Part shown: in pieces, positions 45,496 to 54,963 of the stretch
Position numbering within the stretch: the first letter of the stretch is position 1
How the letters are laid out: each line of letters starts with the position of its first letter
Notes under the pieces: generated by a model
The model's database searches: none
What the model saw: only the letters and a program-made list of their open reading frames with translations
What the model was told of the DNA's origin: nothing
NCBI RefSeq assembly: GCF_014640815.1
Contig: NZ_BMHM01000005.1
Span: 124,001-188,000, forward strand
Direction of reading: 5' to 3'
Source: Vreelandella lutescens
Lineage (GTDB): Bacteria; Pseudomonadota; Gammaproteobacteria; Pseudomonadales; Halomonadaceae
Length of the DNA: 64,000 nt
Made by a program: the position numbers and the translations under genes

Positions 45496-45870
45496 ATGTC
45501 CCGTGATCGAAATGTGCTGGGTGAACCGTTAACACCCTGCTGCCACGACCCTAAAACCGGATTCTACCGCGATGGGTTTTGTCGCGTTGGCCCTGATGAT
45601 GTGGGCATCCATTCGGTATGCGCCATGGTCACCGAGGAGTTTCTCGCTTTCTCCAAAGCCCAGGGGAACGACTTAGTGACTCCGCGACCAGCGTGTGGCT
45701 TTCCTGGCCTGAAGCCTGGCGACCGCTGGTGCTTGTGCGCGCACCGCTGGGCCGAAGCCGCTCAGGTAGGCTTGGCACCGCCCGTGATTCTTTCAGGCAC
45801 CAATGAGCGCACTCTAGAGATTATCCCGCTGATTAAATTGCAGCAGCATGCGCTGGATGCCGTGCATTAA
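45496..45870 (+). CDS. DUF2237-family protein
   Basis: A 124-residue protein. NVLGEPLTPCCHDPKTGFYRDGFC near the N-terminus and PGLKPGDRWCLCAHRW later are the DUF2237 hallmarks, with conserved Cys residues that may bind metal. The family is common and uncharacterised. AAGGAG lies 6 nt before the ATG. It is divergent from gloA, with a 208-bp intergenic region that should hold both promoters. Confidence 0.85.
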   Translation: MSRDRNVLGEPLTPCCHDPKTGFYRDGFCRVGPDDVGIHSVCAMVTEEFLAFSKAQGNDLVTPRPACGFPGLKPGDRWCLCAHRWAEAAQVGLAPPVILSGTNERTLEIIPLIKLQQHALDAVH

Positions 45871-46009
45871 CGAACATAATAGGGTTTATGCGCCTTATCA
45901 TTGGAAAATCGTCACTGGAAAATCTATGCAACCCTTCTACACTTCTCTTTCAACATCTTTACATATTGACTAGTGATGCCTCGCTGATGGCGTCCTGCAG
46001 GAGTGCGTC

Positions 46010-46354
46010 ATGACCGCAATCGATATGACCCTTGGCGACCGCCTTACGCTAAAGCAGTTAGCCTATGCCATTCAAAACGGCTTTTCGCCAATTGTTGAAG
46101 TGGAGTCCATGGATGGGATCTACAAGGTGCGCTTTCATCATGCCAATGGGGTATCGGATCTGAGCGATACCCACGGACGCGTGAGTACGTTTCTGGGCAC
46201 CGGAGAAATTCGCGACACGCTGGGCCAGCTCGGCTTGACCCATGGCGTACTGACCTTCTCAGACCAGTGCGGCGATGAAATGATCGGCGTTTCCGGCCGC
46301 GCCATCACGCCAGATGAAATGCTCACCTACGGCACCCGCATCGCCTTTCGTTAA
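46010..46354 (+). CDS. Conserved protein of unknown function (possibly DUF6482-like)
   Basis: A 114-residue soluble protein. It has an N-terminal helix (LTLKQLAYAIQNGFSPIVEV), beta strands (MDGIYKVRFHHANGV) and a C-terminal Met/Gly-containing segment. It looks like the small alpha-beta proteins annotated as DUF6482 in halophilic gammaproteobacteria, but I am not certain of the family. GGAG precedes the ATG. It ends about 55 bp before the TPP riboswitch and is probably a separate unit. Confidence 0.6.
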   Translation: MTAIDMTLGDRLTLKQLAYAIQNGFSPIVEVESMDGIYKVRFHHANGVSDLSDTHGRVSTFLGTGEIRDTLGQLGLTHGVLTFSDQCGDEMIGVSGRAITPDEMLTYGTRIAFR

Positions 46355-46408
46355 GTCTTGCCCGCCAGGGGTTTACAGCCCAGCCCAAGGCTAGGATAGT
46401 AGCCACCA

Positions 46409-46514
46409 ACGACAGGGGCGCCGCACGGCGGCTGAGAAGCACCCTTTGAACCTGAACCGGATAACGCCGGCGTAGGGAGTCGTGGTGCTTTCCACCACCT
46501 CCTTTGCCGGGAGG
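46409..46514 (+). promoter_or_regulatory. TPP (thiamine pyrophosphate) riboswitch with RBS-sequestering hairpin
   Basis: The THI box is clear: GGGGCGCCG (46415), GGCTGAGA (46439 region) and CCTGAACCGGATAACGCCGG (46451-46470) followed by CGTAGGGAGT. Downstream, GTGGTG pairs with CACCAC (about 46482-46498). CCTCC (46498-46502) can also pair with the SD GGAGG (46510-46514) of thiM. No T tract follows, so control is probably at translation initiation. Confidence 0.92.
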
Positions 46515-46519
46515 ATGCT

Positions 46520-47329
46520 ATGACCCACCCACCGCTTGGCGACATGCTCGCCACGTTGCGCGAGACCACCCCGCTCGTTCACTGCATGACCAACTATGTC
46601 GCGATGAACAGCACGGCTAACCTATTGTTGGCTATCGGGGCATCGCCCGCCATGCTACACGCCCCGGAAGAAGTGGCTGAATTCACCGTCATCGCAGGTG
46701 CGCTCTCGATCAATATTGGTACGATCTCTTCCTCTTGGGCAGCGTCGATGGCGCTTGCCGCGCGCGCAGCAAACGAGGCAGGCACGCCTTGGGTATTAGA
46801 TCCCGTCGCCGTTGGGGCAACGGCCTTTCGTCAGCAGGTGTGTACTGAACTACTGGCCCACCAGCCGACGGTTATTCGTGCCAACGCATCGGAAGTCATG
46901 GCGCTTACCGGCCTTACCAGCCAAGGGCGTGGTGTCGACGCGACGACAACGACAGAGGATGCCGCCCAAGCCGCCATTGGTTTAGCCCAGCAGCAGCGCT
47001 GCATCGTCGCGATGACCGGAGAAACCGACTTCATTACCGATGGCACCCACCATTACCGCTTAACGGGCGGGCATTCCATGATGCCCCGCGTGACCACTCT
47101 GGGCTGCGGGTTAAGCGCTCTGGTGGCTGGGTTTGTGGCCGCTAACCGCGAAGACCCACTGACGGCCACGCTGGCGGCGTTGGCATGCTTCAGCATTGCA
47201 GGCAGCCGTGCAGGGCAGCAGGCCAGCGGGCCGGGCAGCTTTCAAGTGGCGCTCCTGGACGCACTGTATTCCCTCACGCCGGATGACCTCTCTTCCCTTA
47301 GCCAACTGGAGGCACTGCATGCGGTGTGA
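46520..47329 (+). CDS. thiM: Hydroxyethylthiazole kinase
   Basis: This enzyme phosphorylates 4-methyl-5-(2-hydroxyethyl)thiazole in thiamine salvage. The 269-residue ribokinase-like protein has VHCMTNYVAMNSTANLLLAIG-type substrate sequence (readable as NYVAMNSTAN and GASPAM), VLDPVAVGAT and a catalytic GCGLSALVAGF (anion hole, Cys as base). A TPP riboswitch controls its SD. It overlaps thiE by 11 nt. No thiD is adjacent, so HMP-PP must come from elsewhere. Confidence 0.95.
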   Translation: MTHPPLGDMLATLRETTPLVHCMTNYVAMNSTANLLLAIGASPAMLHAPEEVAEFTVIAGALSINIGTISSSWAASMALAARAANEAGTPWVLDPVAVGATAFRQQVCTELLAHQPTVIRANASEVMALTGLTSQGRGVDATTTTEDAAQAAIGLAQQQRCIVAMTGETDFITDGTHHYRLTGGHSMMPRVTTLGCGLSALVAGFVAANREDPLTATLAALACFSIAGSRAGQQASGPGSFQVALLDALYSLTPDDLSSLSQLEALHAV

Positions 47330-47933
47330 TCTTTCGCTCTATTTAGTCACCGATGCGGCCCTGTGTGCAAAAGCAGGCCTGGAAGCCACGGTGGAGGCCG
47401 CCGTGAAAGGGGGCGTCACCCTGGTGCAACTGCGCGACAAACACGCCAGCGACGAGTCGATGATCGCCCAGGCGCAGCGGCTTAAAGCGCTACTGGCAGG
47501 CACTGGGGTGCCGTTAATCATTAACGACCGGCTCAACGTCGCCGTGGCTAGCCAGGCCGATGGCCTGCACGTTGGTCAGAGCGATACCGCCGTTTTGGAG
47601 GCGCGCCAAGCGCTGGGGCCACAGGCCATCATAGGGCTATCGATTAATACGCTGGAGCAGCTGCACAACGCCCCCGTGGCGCTGCTAGATTACGTGGGTT
47701 TGGGGCCGGTGTTTGCGACCGTCAGTAAGCAAGACCACGCCCAGCCGATTGGTTTTGATGGCTTAGCGACGCTGGCCAGCGCCTGCCCCCTGCCGAGCGT
47801 GGCGATTGGCGGTTTGAAAGCACAGCATGCCACCCAAGTGAGGGCCGCGGGGGCCAACGGCCTTGCGGTGATCTCCGCCATTTGCGGCCAGCCCGACCCC
47901 TACCAGGCAGCGCTGGCGTTTCGCGCCCCATGA
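47319..47933 (+). CDS. thiE: Thiamine-phosphate synthase
   Basis: Joins HMP-PP with thiazole phosphate to make thiamine phosphate. The 204-residue TIM barrel has LVQLRDKHASDE, INDRLNVAVASQADGLHVGQ read as NDRLNVA and GLHVGQ, GLSIN, DYVGLGPVF with the loop that binds pyrophosphate, and AIGGL near the C-terminus. The ATG at 47319 lies in the end of thiM with GGAGG upstream. A longer frame is inside thiM and unlikely. It is followed by a LysR gene with an ATGA overlap. Confidence 0.94.
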   Translation: MRCDLSLYLVTDAALCAKAGLEATVEAAVKGGVTLVQLRDKHASDESMIAQAQRLKALLAGTGVPLIINDRLNVAVASQADGLHVGQSDTAVLEARQALGPQAIIGLSINTLEQLHNAPVALLDYVGLGPVFATVSKQDHAQPIGFDGLATLASACPLPSVAIGGLKAQHATQVRAAGANGLAVISAICGQPDPYQAALAFRAP

Positions 47934-48850
47934 TTCAGCTCGACCAGCTAGCGGCCTTCGTCAAAGTCGCAGAGCTTGGCAGCTACACCCGCGCCGCGGA
48001 GACGCTAGATCTCTCGCGCACGCGGGTGTCGCGGCAGGTAATGGCGCTAGAGGAAGCGCTGGGCGCGCGCTTGATTCAGCGCACCACACGGCGGCTGCAC
48101 CTCACCGAAGCGGGCGAGCGCTACTTGGCCCGCGCTCAGGCCATACTACTCGCTTTGGATGAGGCCGCGGCCGATGTCGGCAGCGGCACCCGCACCGTCA
48201 GCGGGCGACTGCGTATCAACGGGCCAATGAGCTTCGGCACCCGCTATTTGGCTCCTCAAGTCGCTGCGTTTATGCAGGCCCACCCCGCCTTAGAGGTGCG
48301 GTTAGACCTTAACGATCGCCGCGTGGACCTGTTAGAGGAAGGCTACGACCTGGCCATTCGTATTGGCAGCCTGCCCGACTCAAGCCTGATTGCCAAACGC
48401 CTCACCCGCTGCCAGTTAGTGTTTTGCGCTTCAACCGAGTATCTCACCCAATACGGCACGCCAGCGTGCATTGAAGACCTTGCCCAGCACCGCTGCCTGC
48501 GTTATCGCAGTGGGCAAACGAGCGGCGACTGGCGGCTTGGCAACCAGCTGTTTAACGTGGCAGGGCCGCTTGAGAGCAATAACGGTGACATGCTGACCCA
48601 CGCAGCCGAAGCGGGGCTGGGTATTGCGCAGCAGCCCAGTTTCTTGGTAACCGAAAGCATTGCCTGCGGGCGTTTAGTGCCTATTTTGACGCACCTGCCT
48701 TCCACGCTGCTGGATATTCATGCGCTCTACCCTGCCAGGCGCTTTCTACCAGCCAACGTGGTGCGCTTTATTGATCAACTAGCAGATGCGTGGGGCGACC
48801 CACCGGTGTGGGAGCAGGAACTGGGATTGTCGCGAAAAACGCAACAGTGA
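47930..48850 (+). CDS. LysR-family transcriptional regulator
   Basis: A 306-residue LTTR. The N-terminal winged HTH (LAAFVKVAELGSYTRAAETL, then LSRTRVSRQVMALEEALG and RTTRRLHLTEAG) is standard. A periplasmic-binding-like effector domain follows (SGRLRINGPMSFGTRYLAP). It starts with ATGA overlap to the thiE stop, so it may be read with the thiamine genes although function need not be linked. DoxX and dioxygenase genes downstream in the same direction are the more typical regulatory partners. Confidence 0.9.
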   Translation: MIQLDQLAAFVKVAELGSYTRAAETLDLSRTRVSRQVMALEEALGARLIQRTTRRLHLTEAGERYLARAQAILLALDEAAADVGSGTRTVSGRLRINGPMSFGTRYLAPQVAAFMQAHPALEVRLDLNDRRVDLLEEGYDLAIRIGSLPDSSLIAKRLTRCQLVFCASTEYLTQYGTPACIEDLAQHRCLRYRSGQTSGDWRLGNQLFNVAGPLESNNGDMLTHAAEAGLGIAQQPSFLVTESIACGRLVPILTHLPSTLLDIHALYPARRFLPANVVRFIDQLADAWGDPPVWEQELGLSRKTQQ

Positions 48851-48941
48851 AGTGCGACACCGCTGGATTATCTTATGTGCCCGCCGTCGTAGAGTAGCCT
48901 CATCGCATCCACAAGGATGCTCACTACCACGAGAGAGCGCT

Positions 48942-49364
48942 ATGACCACTTTATCCGTCACACCCGCATCAGCTTCTACACTGAACCTTCACGCCACTGC
49001 GCTACTGCGTATTAGCCTAGGGGTCATGGCACTGGCCCACGGCTTGCTGAAAGTGTTCGTTTTTACTCTTCCCGGCACGGTGGGCTATTTTGAGTCTTTG
49101 GGGCTACCTGGGTTTGTGGCCTACTTAACCATTGCAGCCGAAGTAGGCGGTGGCTTAGCGCTACTGTTCGGTGTTTATACTCGCTGGGTCAGCCTGGCGT
49201 TGGTGCCCGTGCTGTTAGGGGCCGCCTGGGTTCATTTAGGTAACGGCTGGATGTTCTCGAATGCGGGCGGTGGCTGGGAGTTCCCGGTATTTTGGGCAGT
49301 GGCGCTGCTGGTTCAGGCTGGCTTAGGGAGCGGTAGCCTCGTGATTAACCGCCGCTGGGCATAA
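48942..49364 (+). CDS. DoxX-family membrane protein
   Basis: A 140-residue protein with four transmembrane helices. Motifs include LLRISLGVMALAHGLLKVF, the short GTVGYFESLGLPGFVAY and AEVGGGLALLFGVYTR, as in DoxX/YphA proteins. These are linked to redox or detoxification roles but are poorly defined. The ATG at 48942 follows GAGAGAG. It sits between lysR and a DODA dioxygenase gene, a combination often seen and probably co-regulated. Confidence 0.88.
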   Translation: MTTLSVTPASASTLNLHATALLRISLGVMALAHGLLKVFVFTLPGTVGYFESLGLPGFVAYLTIAAEVGGGLALLFGVYTRWVSLALVPVLLGAAWVHLGNGWMFSNAGGGWEFPVFWAVALLVQAGLGSGSLVINRRWA

Positions 49365-49434
49365 CGGTCATCGCGTTTCACTTCATCACCCGCTAAGGCG
49401 ACAGCGTTAGCGGGTATTTGCCGAGGGTCTTCTC

Positions 49435-50172
49435 ATGTTACCCAGTCTGTTTATTTCCCACGGTTCCCCCATGCTGGCGCTCACGCCGACACCCGCTCAT
49501 CACTTTTTACGGGAGCTAGGCAGCGCCCTGCGCCCTAAGGCGGTGGTGGTGGTCTCTGCTCACTGGGAAACGCAGCATTTACAGGTCAGCAGCAGCGTAC
49601 AGCCCGCCACAATTCACGATTTTGGCGGCTTTCCTGATGCCCTGTTTGCCCTTCAATATCCCGCCCCCGGCGATCCTGAGTTGGCCATACGGCTAGCCAC
49701 GCTACTGGGTGCAACGCCGGTGGAGCGTGGAATGGATCACGGTACCTGGGTGCCGCTCTCCTTGATGTACCCCAATGCTGACGTGCCGGTGGTGTCTTTG
49801 TCGCTTCCCAGCCGTTGGAGCAATACCGCGCTGATGCAGTTGGGCGAGCAGCTGGCGACTCTGCGCCAAGAGGGCATTTTGGTGATAGGGTCAGGCAGCT
49901 TGACCCATAATCTGTATGAGCTTCAGCCGCGGGATAGCGAAATGCCAGAGTGGGTGGATCGCTTTGCCGAGTGGGTACATGCCAAGCTGGTGGCAGGGGA
50001 TCGTGATGCCCTGAACCATTGGCAAGACGCTCCAGAAGCCAAGCGCAATCACCCTACTCCAGAGCACTTCCAGCCGCTGTTAGTGGCGTTAGGGGCCGGC
50101 ACTACCGCTACACGACAGCACCACAGCGTAGAGCACGGCGTACTCGCCATGGATGTGTATCAGTTTGCCTAA
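49435..50172 (+). CDS. DODA-type extradiol ring-opening dioxygenase (YgiD-like)
   Basis: A 245-residue class III extradiol dioxygenase family protein. Likely metal ligands are in FISHGSPM, VSAHWETQ and DHGTWVPLSLMY, and the catalytic His is in GSGSLTHNL. IHDFGGFPDALFALQYPAPG is a family signature. The physiological aromatic substrate is not known; YgiD in E. coli opens DOPA slowly. TCTCATG start with weak SD. It follows DoxX by 70 bp. Confidence 0.88.
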   Translation: MLPSLFISHGSPMLALTPTPAHHFLRELGSALRPKAVVVVSAHWETQHLQVSSSVQPATIHDFGGFPDALFALQYPAPGDPELAIRLATLLGATPVERGMDHGTWVPLSLMYPNADVPVVSLSLPSRWSNTALMQLGEQLATLRQEGILVIGSGSLTHNLYELQPRDSEMPEWVDRFAEWVHAKLVAGDRDALNHWQDAPEAKRNHPTPEHFQPLLVALGAGTTATRQHHSVEHGVLAMDVYQFA

Positions 50173-50188
50173 CGGCGCGCGCCCTCGC

Positions 50189-51064
50189 TTAAGCCGTGGG
50201 GCGACGTTTCAGCGTGGTGCGCCGGTCATGATAGGCAATCGCCAACCCGCTCAGCATAATCAGCGCACTGCCCACCCATACCCACAGATCAGGCAACTCC
50301 CCCCAGAACCACCAGCCTAGCAGCACGGCCCAGAGCATGGCGGTGTAATCAAACGGTGCGGCAATCGCTGCCGGAGCGTGACGAAAGGCCAGCGTAATAA
50401 ACGCCGTGGCCCCCACACCCAAGACGCCAGACACGACAAACCCCAGCCAATGCCAGGGCTGTGGCGTTTGCCATACCCAAGGCAAACTGATGGCGGTAAT
50501 AACGAGCGGCACAATGGTCATGTAGAACACCATGGCCCAAAGATGCTCGTTGGCACCGTAGCGGCGGGCGGTCACCATCATCAGGGCATAGAAAACCGCC
50601 GCAGCCAGCACAATCATCGCCCCTAATTGAAACGCATCACCACCCGGGCGGACAACAATCAGCACACCCACAAACCCCACGAGAGAGGCCACCAGTACCG
50701 GTGGGTCAATACGCTCACCCAGCAGCGGCACGGAAAGCAGCGTGACAAATAGCGGTGCCACAAACGCAATCGCAGTGGCTTCGGCCAGCGGCAGCAGGGT
50801 TAGTCCCCACACAAAGCACACCATCGTGGCGGTGTAGATCAGCCCACGCAGCAGATGGACACCTGGGCGTTTGGTGCGTAGCTTGCGCAGCCCGCCGCTA
50901 AAATAGGCCAGCAGGGCAATCAGCGGCAGCGATACCAGCGTGCGAAAGAAAATAATCTGAAGTGGCGAATGCACCGCTCCTAACCACTTCGATACCGCAT
51001 CACCTAGCGCTAAAAACAGCACGCCTAAGCACATGCAAAGGATGCCTTTGAGAGAGGGCGTCAT
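50189..51064 (-). CDS. EamA/DMT-family transporter
   Basis: A 291-residue inner-membrane protein with ten helices in two EamA repeats (GVLFLALGDAVSKWLGA in the first, GATAFITLAFRHAPAAIAAPFDYT in the second). It resembles RhaT/RarD-type drug and metabolite exporters. The second of two close ATGs was chosen because AAGGAG lies 7 nt before it; the same arrangement occurs at the 5'-nucleotidase gene. Substrate unknown. Confidence 0.88.
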   Translation of the reverse strand: MTPSLKGILCMCLGVLFLALGDAVSKWLGAVHSPLQIIFFRTLVSLPLIALLAYFSGGLRKLRTKRPGVHLLRGLIYTATMVCFVWGLTLLPLAEATAIAFVAPLFVTLLSVPLLGERIDPPVLVASLVGFVGVLIVVRPGGDAFQLGAMIVLAAAVFYALMMVTARRYGANEHLWAMVFYMTIVPLVITAISLPWVWQTPQPWHWLGFVVSGVLGVGATAFITLAFRHAPAAIAAPFDYTAMLWAVLLGWWFWGELPDLWVWVGSALIMLSGLAIAYHDRRTTLKRRPTA

Positions 51065-51123
51065 GAACATGCTCCTTGTATTGCTCTTATTATGATTCTG
51101 CTCAGTGGTCATCGACCTACAAT

Positions 51124-51154
51124 AAAAAACCCCGCCAACGAGCCATTGGCGGGG
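51124..51154 (-). terminator. Intrinsic terminator after the carboxypeptidase gene
   Basis: CCCCGCCAA (51130-51138) pairs with TTGGCGGGG (51146-51154), and six T residues follow on the minus strand. It lies about 20 bp past the stop of the minus-strand dacC-like gene. Confidence 0.9.
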
Positions 51155-51172
51155 CGGGGACCGCACATAAGG

Positions 51173-52573
51173 TTAGAGGCTAGCGTTGACGACCATGCAG
51201 TCCATACCTTGCGCCTGAAGCGTTTGGCAGGCTTGGCGTGCCTGGGATTCATTCAGGGAGACGACACGTGCGCGAAATACTGGGGTTTGCCCTTGATACT
51301 GATCAATCGCGACCTGCCCACCTACGCTGCTGGGCAAGCGCTGAACGGCCTGCCGGGCAAGCTGCTCTGCTTGCGACGCTTGGCTAAACGCCCCCACTTG
51401 AATCCCCCAGCCACCGGGTGCCGCCTGACCAGAAGTAGACGCTGTTGCTAAGACGCGCTCCTGCTCAATAAATGCCTGCAGCGGATCTTGCGAAGCGGTC
51501 ACCGGCCTTTCTTCCCGCGCCTGCTGCGCCTGAATCAGTTGGGTTTCTACGGCTTGTGCTGACGGACTTGAGGACGTTATAGGTGACAGCGAGGTGGCTG
51601 ACACATTGGCCACCATCGGCTGCGTTGCCGGTCGTGCCGCTGGGGGCTGGGAAGGTGGTTGCGAAAGCGGCTGAGCGGGCCCTGCAAAGCCCATAAACTC
51701 ATTGGAGAAACTGGTGCTAGCAAGCCAGGAGCGTTGGTCACGTAGCGATGCCCGCATAAAGCTGCGATCTAGCAGATCTGCCATATGGGTATCGCGGGAC
51801 GATGAGCTGAACCCCCCCATCACCACCGCCACCATGCGGCGGCCATTGTGGACGGCGGTCGTCGCCACGTTAAAACCCGAGGCACGAATAAAGCCAGTTT
51901 TTAGACCATCCGCGCCTGGGTAATCACGTACTAAGCGGTTGTGACTGGTGTGACGAGTGCCCCGGTAAGTAAACTCCTGCAAACCAAAATAGTGGTAGTA
52001 CTGGGGAAAATCCTGCATCACACGCACCGAGAGCGTCAGCATATCCCGCGCGGTGGTCATTTGCTGGTCGTCTGGTAACCCTGAGGCATTGCGGAATGTA
52101 GTGGCATTCATACCCAGCTCGCGGGCTTTCGCCGTCATCACGTTGGCGAAGCGCTGCTCGCTGCCACCCAACGCTTCCGCGACTACCACCGCCACGTCAT
52201 TGGCGGAACGCACTGCCAAAGCACGAATAGCGGTATCAACGGGGATAGAGCTGCCCGCTGAGAGCCAAAGCTTAGTGGCCGGCATCGCCGCCGCCTGAGC
52301 GGAAACAGGGAGCGCCTGATTCAAACTCAGCGTGCCATTCTCCAACGCTTCAAACGTCAGATATAGCGTCATCATTTTGGTTAACGAGGCGGGATAGCGC
52401 GGCTCATCAACATTTTCAGCGTACAGCACTTCACCGTTTTCAAGGTCGACGACGATGCCTGCATAACGCGGATTCGCATGGGCGCTCGTGCTTCCAATGA
52501 ACGTCACAACGAGCATTACTAACCACCATTGCCATACCCAAGGCGCTGCGCCTATTCCCCGTGTTGTTGCCAT
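51173..52573 (-). CDS. D-alanyl-D-alanine carboxypeptidase with C-terminal SPOR domain
   Basis: A penicillin-binding protein 5/6-type peptidase of 466 residues that trims peptidoglycan pentapeptides. The signal peptide ends near SAHANP. Active-site motifs are SLTK (63-66), SAN (about 123) and KTG in LKTGFI. A low-complexity Pro/Ser/Gln linker (about 300-385) leads to a SPOR domain (GGWGIQVGAFSQASQAEQLA) that binds denuded septal glycan. It lacks the PBP5_C domain of E. coli DacA. ATG at 52573 chosen over a GTG-like longer frame. Confidence 0.9.
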   Translation of the reverse strand: MATTRGIGAAPWVWQWWLVMLVVTFIGSTSAHANPRYAGIVVDLENGEVLYAENVDEPRYPASLTKMMTLYLTFEALENGTLSLNQALPVSAQAAAMPATKLWLSAGSSIPVDTAIRALAVRSANDVAVVVAEALGGSEQRFANVMTAKARELGMNATTFRNASGLPDDQQMTTARDMLTLSVRVMQDFPQYYHYFGLQEFTYRGTRHTSHNRLVRDYPGADGLKTGFIRASGFNVATTAVHNGRRMVAVVMGGFSSSSRDTHMADLLDRSFMRASLRDQRSWLASTSFSNEFMGFAGPAQPLSQPPSQPPAARPATQPMVANVSATSLSPITSSSPSAQAVETQLIQAQQAREERPVTASQDPLQAFIEQERVLATASTSGQAAPGGWGIQVGAFSQASQAEQLARQAVQRLPSSVGGQVAIDQYQGQTPVFRARVVSLNESQARQACQTLQAQGMDCMVVNASL

Positions 52574-52726
52574 ACCGACCCCTTGCTCATTGATCACACC
52601 GCCTGTCACGTTGCCGCTCTCCACGGCTGCTGCTTTAGCCTAGCACGCCTACTACAGAAATTGAGCCACTCTTAGTTGAATGAGCTGAATCGACACAATA
52701 AGCCTTAGCATTGCCAACGTATAGCC

Positions 52727-52756
52727 ATAAAAAAACCGACCCAAAGGGTCGGTTTT
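52727..52756 (-). terminator. Intrinsic terminator at the end of the ribosomal protein/rpoA operon
   Basis: AACCGACCC and GGGTCGGTT form a 9-bp stem with AAA loop. A seven-T run follows on the minus strand. It lies about 30 bp after rplQ. Confidence 0.93.
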
Positions 52757-52783
52757 CATTGTGCCTGAAAGAAGGAGTAATAC

Positions 52784-53170
52784 TTACTCAGCTACTGCTT
52801 CTTCTTCAGCTACCGGACGGTCTACTAGCTCAACGTACGCCATAGGCGCGTTGTCGCCGGTGCGGAAACCGCACTTGAGAATACGGATGTAGCCACCCGG
52901 ACGCTCGGCGTAACGCGGACCCAGCTCGTTGAACAGTTTGCCGACGGCTTCTTTGGAGCGCGTGCGGGCAAACGCCAAACGGCGGTTTGCAACGCTATCC
53001 TGCTTAGCCAGGGTGATCAGCGGCTCGATAACGCGACGCAGTTCCTTGGCTTTCGGCAGGGTTGTCTTGATAACTTCATGTTCGACCAGCGAGACAGACA
53101 TGTTTTTAAACATGGCCTGACGGTGCGAGCTGGTACGATTCAGATGACGACCACTCTTACGATGACGCAT
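52784..53170 (-). CDS. rplQ: 50S ribosomal protein L17
   Basis: Large-subunit protein near the exit tunnel, 128 residues. The start [20 protein letters not shown] is invariant in L17. The acidic tail (VAEEEAVAE) is longer than usual and fits a halophile. It is the last gene of the alpha operon, after rpoA and before a strong terminator. Confidence 0.98.
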   Translation of the reverse strand: MRHRKSGRHLNRTSSHRQAMFKNMSVSLVEHEVIKTTLPKAKELRRVIEPLITLAKQDSVANRRLAFARTRSKEAVGKLFNELGPRYAERPGGYIRILKCGFRTGDNAPMAYVELVDRPVAEEEAVAE

Positions 53171-53209
53171 GGTTGTGATTCCTTACCAAACTGGGACTCA
53201 AGTCGACAC

Positions 53210-54205
53210 TCACGCGGAGGCCTTGTCGTCCTTCAGGCTAGCGGGTGGCCAATTTTCCAGCCGCATACCGAGGGACAAGCCACGCGCCGCCAATACATCT
53301 TTGATTTCATTCAAAGACTTTTTACCGAGGTTCGGGGTCTTCAACAGCTCAACTTCTGTGCGCTGAATCAGATCACCGATGTAGTAAATATTCTCGGCTT
53401 TTAGGCAGTTCGCGCTGCGTACGGTCAACTCAAGATCGTCTACGGGGCGCAATAGGATAGGATCGACATGATCCTCTTCCTCTTCGACTTCCTGCTCTTT
53501 GTCAGCTTCCAGGTCGACGAAGGCGGCCAGCTGCTCTTGCAGAATGGTCGCACTGCGACGGATAGCCTCTTCCGGATCCAGGGTACCGTCAGTTTCCAGG
53601 TCGATAATTAGCTTATCGAGGTCGGTACGCTGCTCAACACGAGCGGCTTCGACCGAGTAGGAAACACGGCGAACAGGGCTGAAGGTGGCATCCAGCTGCA
53701 GGCGGCCAATAGCACGGGTCTCTTCATCAGAGCCACGAGCGTCAGCCGGTTCGTAACCACGACCCAGCGCTACCTTAAGCTGAATTTTCAGCTCGGCACC
53801 TTCATTGACATGTGCAATGACGTGGTCCGGGTTGACGATTTCGACGCTATGATCAAGCGCAATGTCGCCAGCGGTGACGACGGCTGGGCCCTGCTTGTTC
53901 AGCGAGAGCACCGCCTCATCGCGGCTGTGCATCTTGATCGCAACATCTTTCAAGTTCAGGAGGATTTCGATGACATCTTCCTGCACCCCTTCGAGTGCAC
54001 TGTATTCGTGCTCTACACCGGCAATTTCAGCCTCTACCACGGCAGCGCCGGGCATGGATGAAAGCAGAATGCGACGAAGTGCATTCCCCAGGGTGTGGCC
54101 AAAGCCGCGCTCGAACGGTTCGAGGACGATCTTGGCATGATGTGCGCTGATTTCTTCGACCTTGATGTCGCGAGGACGAAGAAACTCTGTCACTGAACGC
54201 TGCAT
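53210..54205 (-). CDS. rpoA: RNA polymerase alpha subunit
   Basis: A 331-residue alpha subunit. The N-terminal assembly domain has [23 protein letters not shown]. An acidic linker ([15 protein letters not shown]) is followed by the C-terminal domain that contacts UP elements ([16 protein letters not shown] and [13 protein letters not shown]). All typical. It lies between rpsD and rplQ in the alpha operon. Confidence 0.98.
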   Translation of the reverse strand: MQRSVTEFLRPRDIKVEEISAHHAKIVLEPFERGFGHTLGNALRRILLSSMPGAAVVEAEIAGVEHEYSALEGVQEDVIEILLNLKDVAIKMHSRDEAVLSLNKQGPAVVTAGDIALDHSVEIVNPDHVIAHVNEGAELKIQLKVALGRGYEPADARGSDEETRAIGRLQLDATFSPVRRVSYSVEAARVEQRTDLDKLIIDLETDGTLDPEEAIRRSATILQEQLAAFVDLEADKEQEVEEEEDHVDPILLRPVDDLELTVRSANCLKAENIYYIGDLIQRTEVELLKTPNLGKKSLNEIKDVLAARGLSLGMRLENWPPASLKDDKASA

Positions 54206-54330
54206 ATGAACACCTTTCAGGCTGCCAAACGGATACTGAGTACTCTAAAGCACGATACTCAAGAGCATCTGGGCGGTTAGCTTTGCTATCCCGCCCAGGC
54301 CTCAAGAAGCAGAAACGTACATCAAACTGC

Positions 54331-54951
54331 TTACTTGGAGTACAGCTCGACGATCAGGTTTTCGTTGATGTCGGCAGTCAGGTCACCGCGTTCAGGCAGA
54401 GCCTTGAAAGTGCCTTCCATCTTCTTGGCGTCGATTTCGATCCAAACGATATCGCCACGGTTGGCAGCAATGCTCAACGCGCTTTGAATACGAGCTTGGT
54501 TCTTCGCCTTTTCGCGAACAGATACCACGTCACCCGGCTTCACTTGGTAGGAAGCTACGTTAACGGTGCGGCCGTTCACGGAAATCGCCTTGTGGCTGAC
54601 CAGCTGACGCGCTTCAGAGCGAGTCGAGCCGAAGCCCATACGGTAGACGACGTTATCCAGTCGGGATTCAAGCAGCTGCAACAATACCTCACCCGTCGCG
54701 CCTTTCAGGCGAGCGGCTTCTTTGTAGTAGTTGCGGAACTGCTTTTCGAGTACGCCATACATACGACGTACTTTTTGCTTCTCACGAAGCTGCAAGCCGT
54801 AGTCGGAAAGACGCTGACGACGCTGGCCGTGTACACCCGGGATTTGCTCGGATTTACACTTTTTCTCGAAGGGAGTCACACCACTCTTCAGGAAGAGGTC
54901 GGTGCCTTCACGACGAGACAGTTTGCACTTCGGTCCAATATAACGAGCCAT
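54331..54951 (-). CDS. rpsD: 30S ribosomal protein S4
   Basis: A 206-residue primary 16S rRNA binder and, in E. coli, translational repressor of the alpha operon. [20 protein letters not shown] and the S4 RNA-binding domain ([20 protein letters not shown]) are clear. Only one Cys of the zinc-type pattern is present, so this is the C-minus form. Confidence 0.98.
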   Translation of the reverse strand: MARYIGPKCKLSRREGTDLFLKSGVTPFEKKCKSEQIPGVHGQRRQRLSDYGLQLREKQKVRRMYGVLEKQFRNYYKEAARLKGATGEVLLQLLESRLDNVVYRMGFGSTRSEARQLVSHKAISVNGRTVNVASYQVKPGDVVSVREKAKNQARIQSALSIAANRGDIVWIEIDAKKMEGTFKALPERGDLTADINENLIVELYSK

Positions 54952-54963
54952 GAATCTGTCTCC

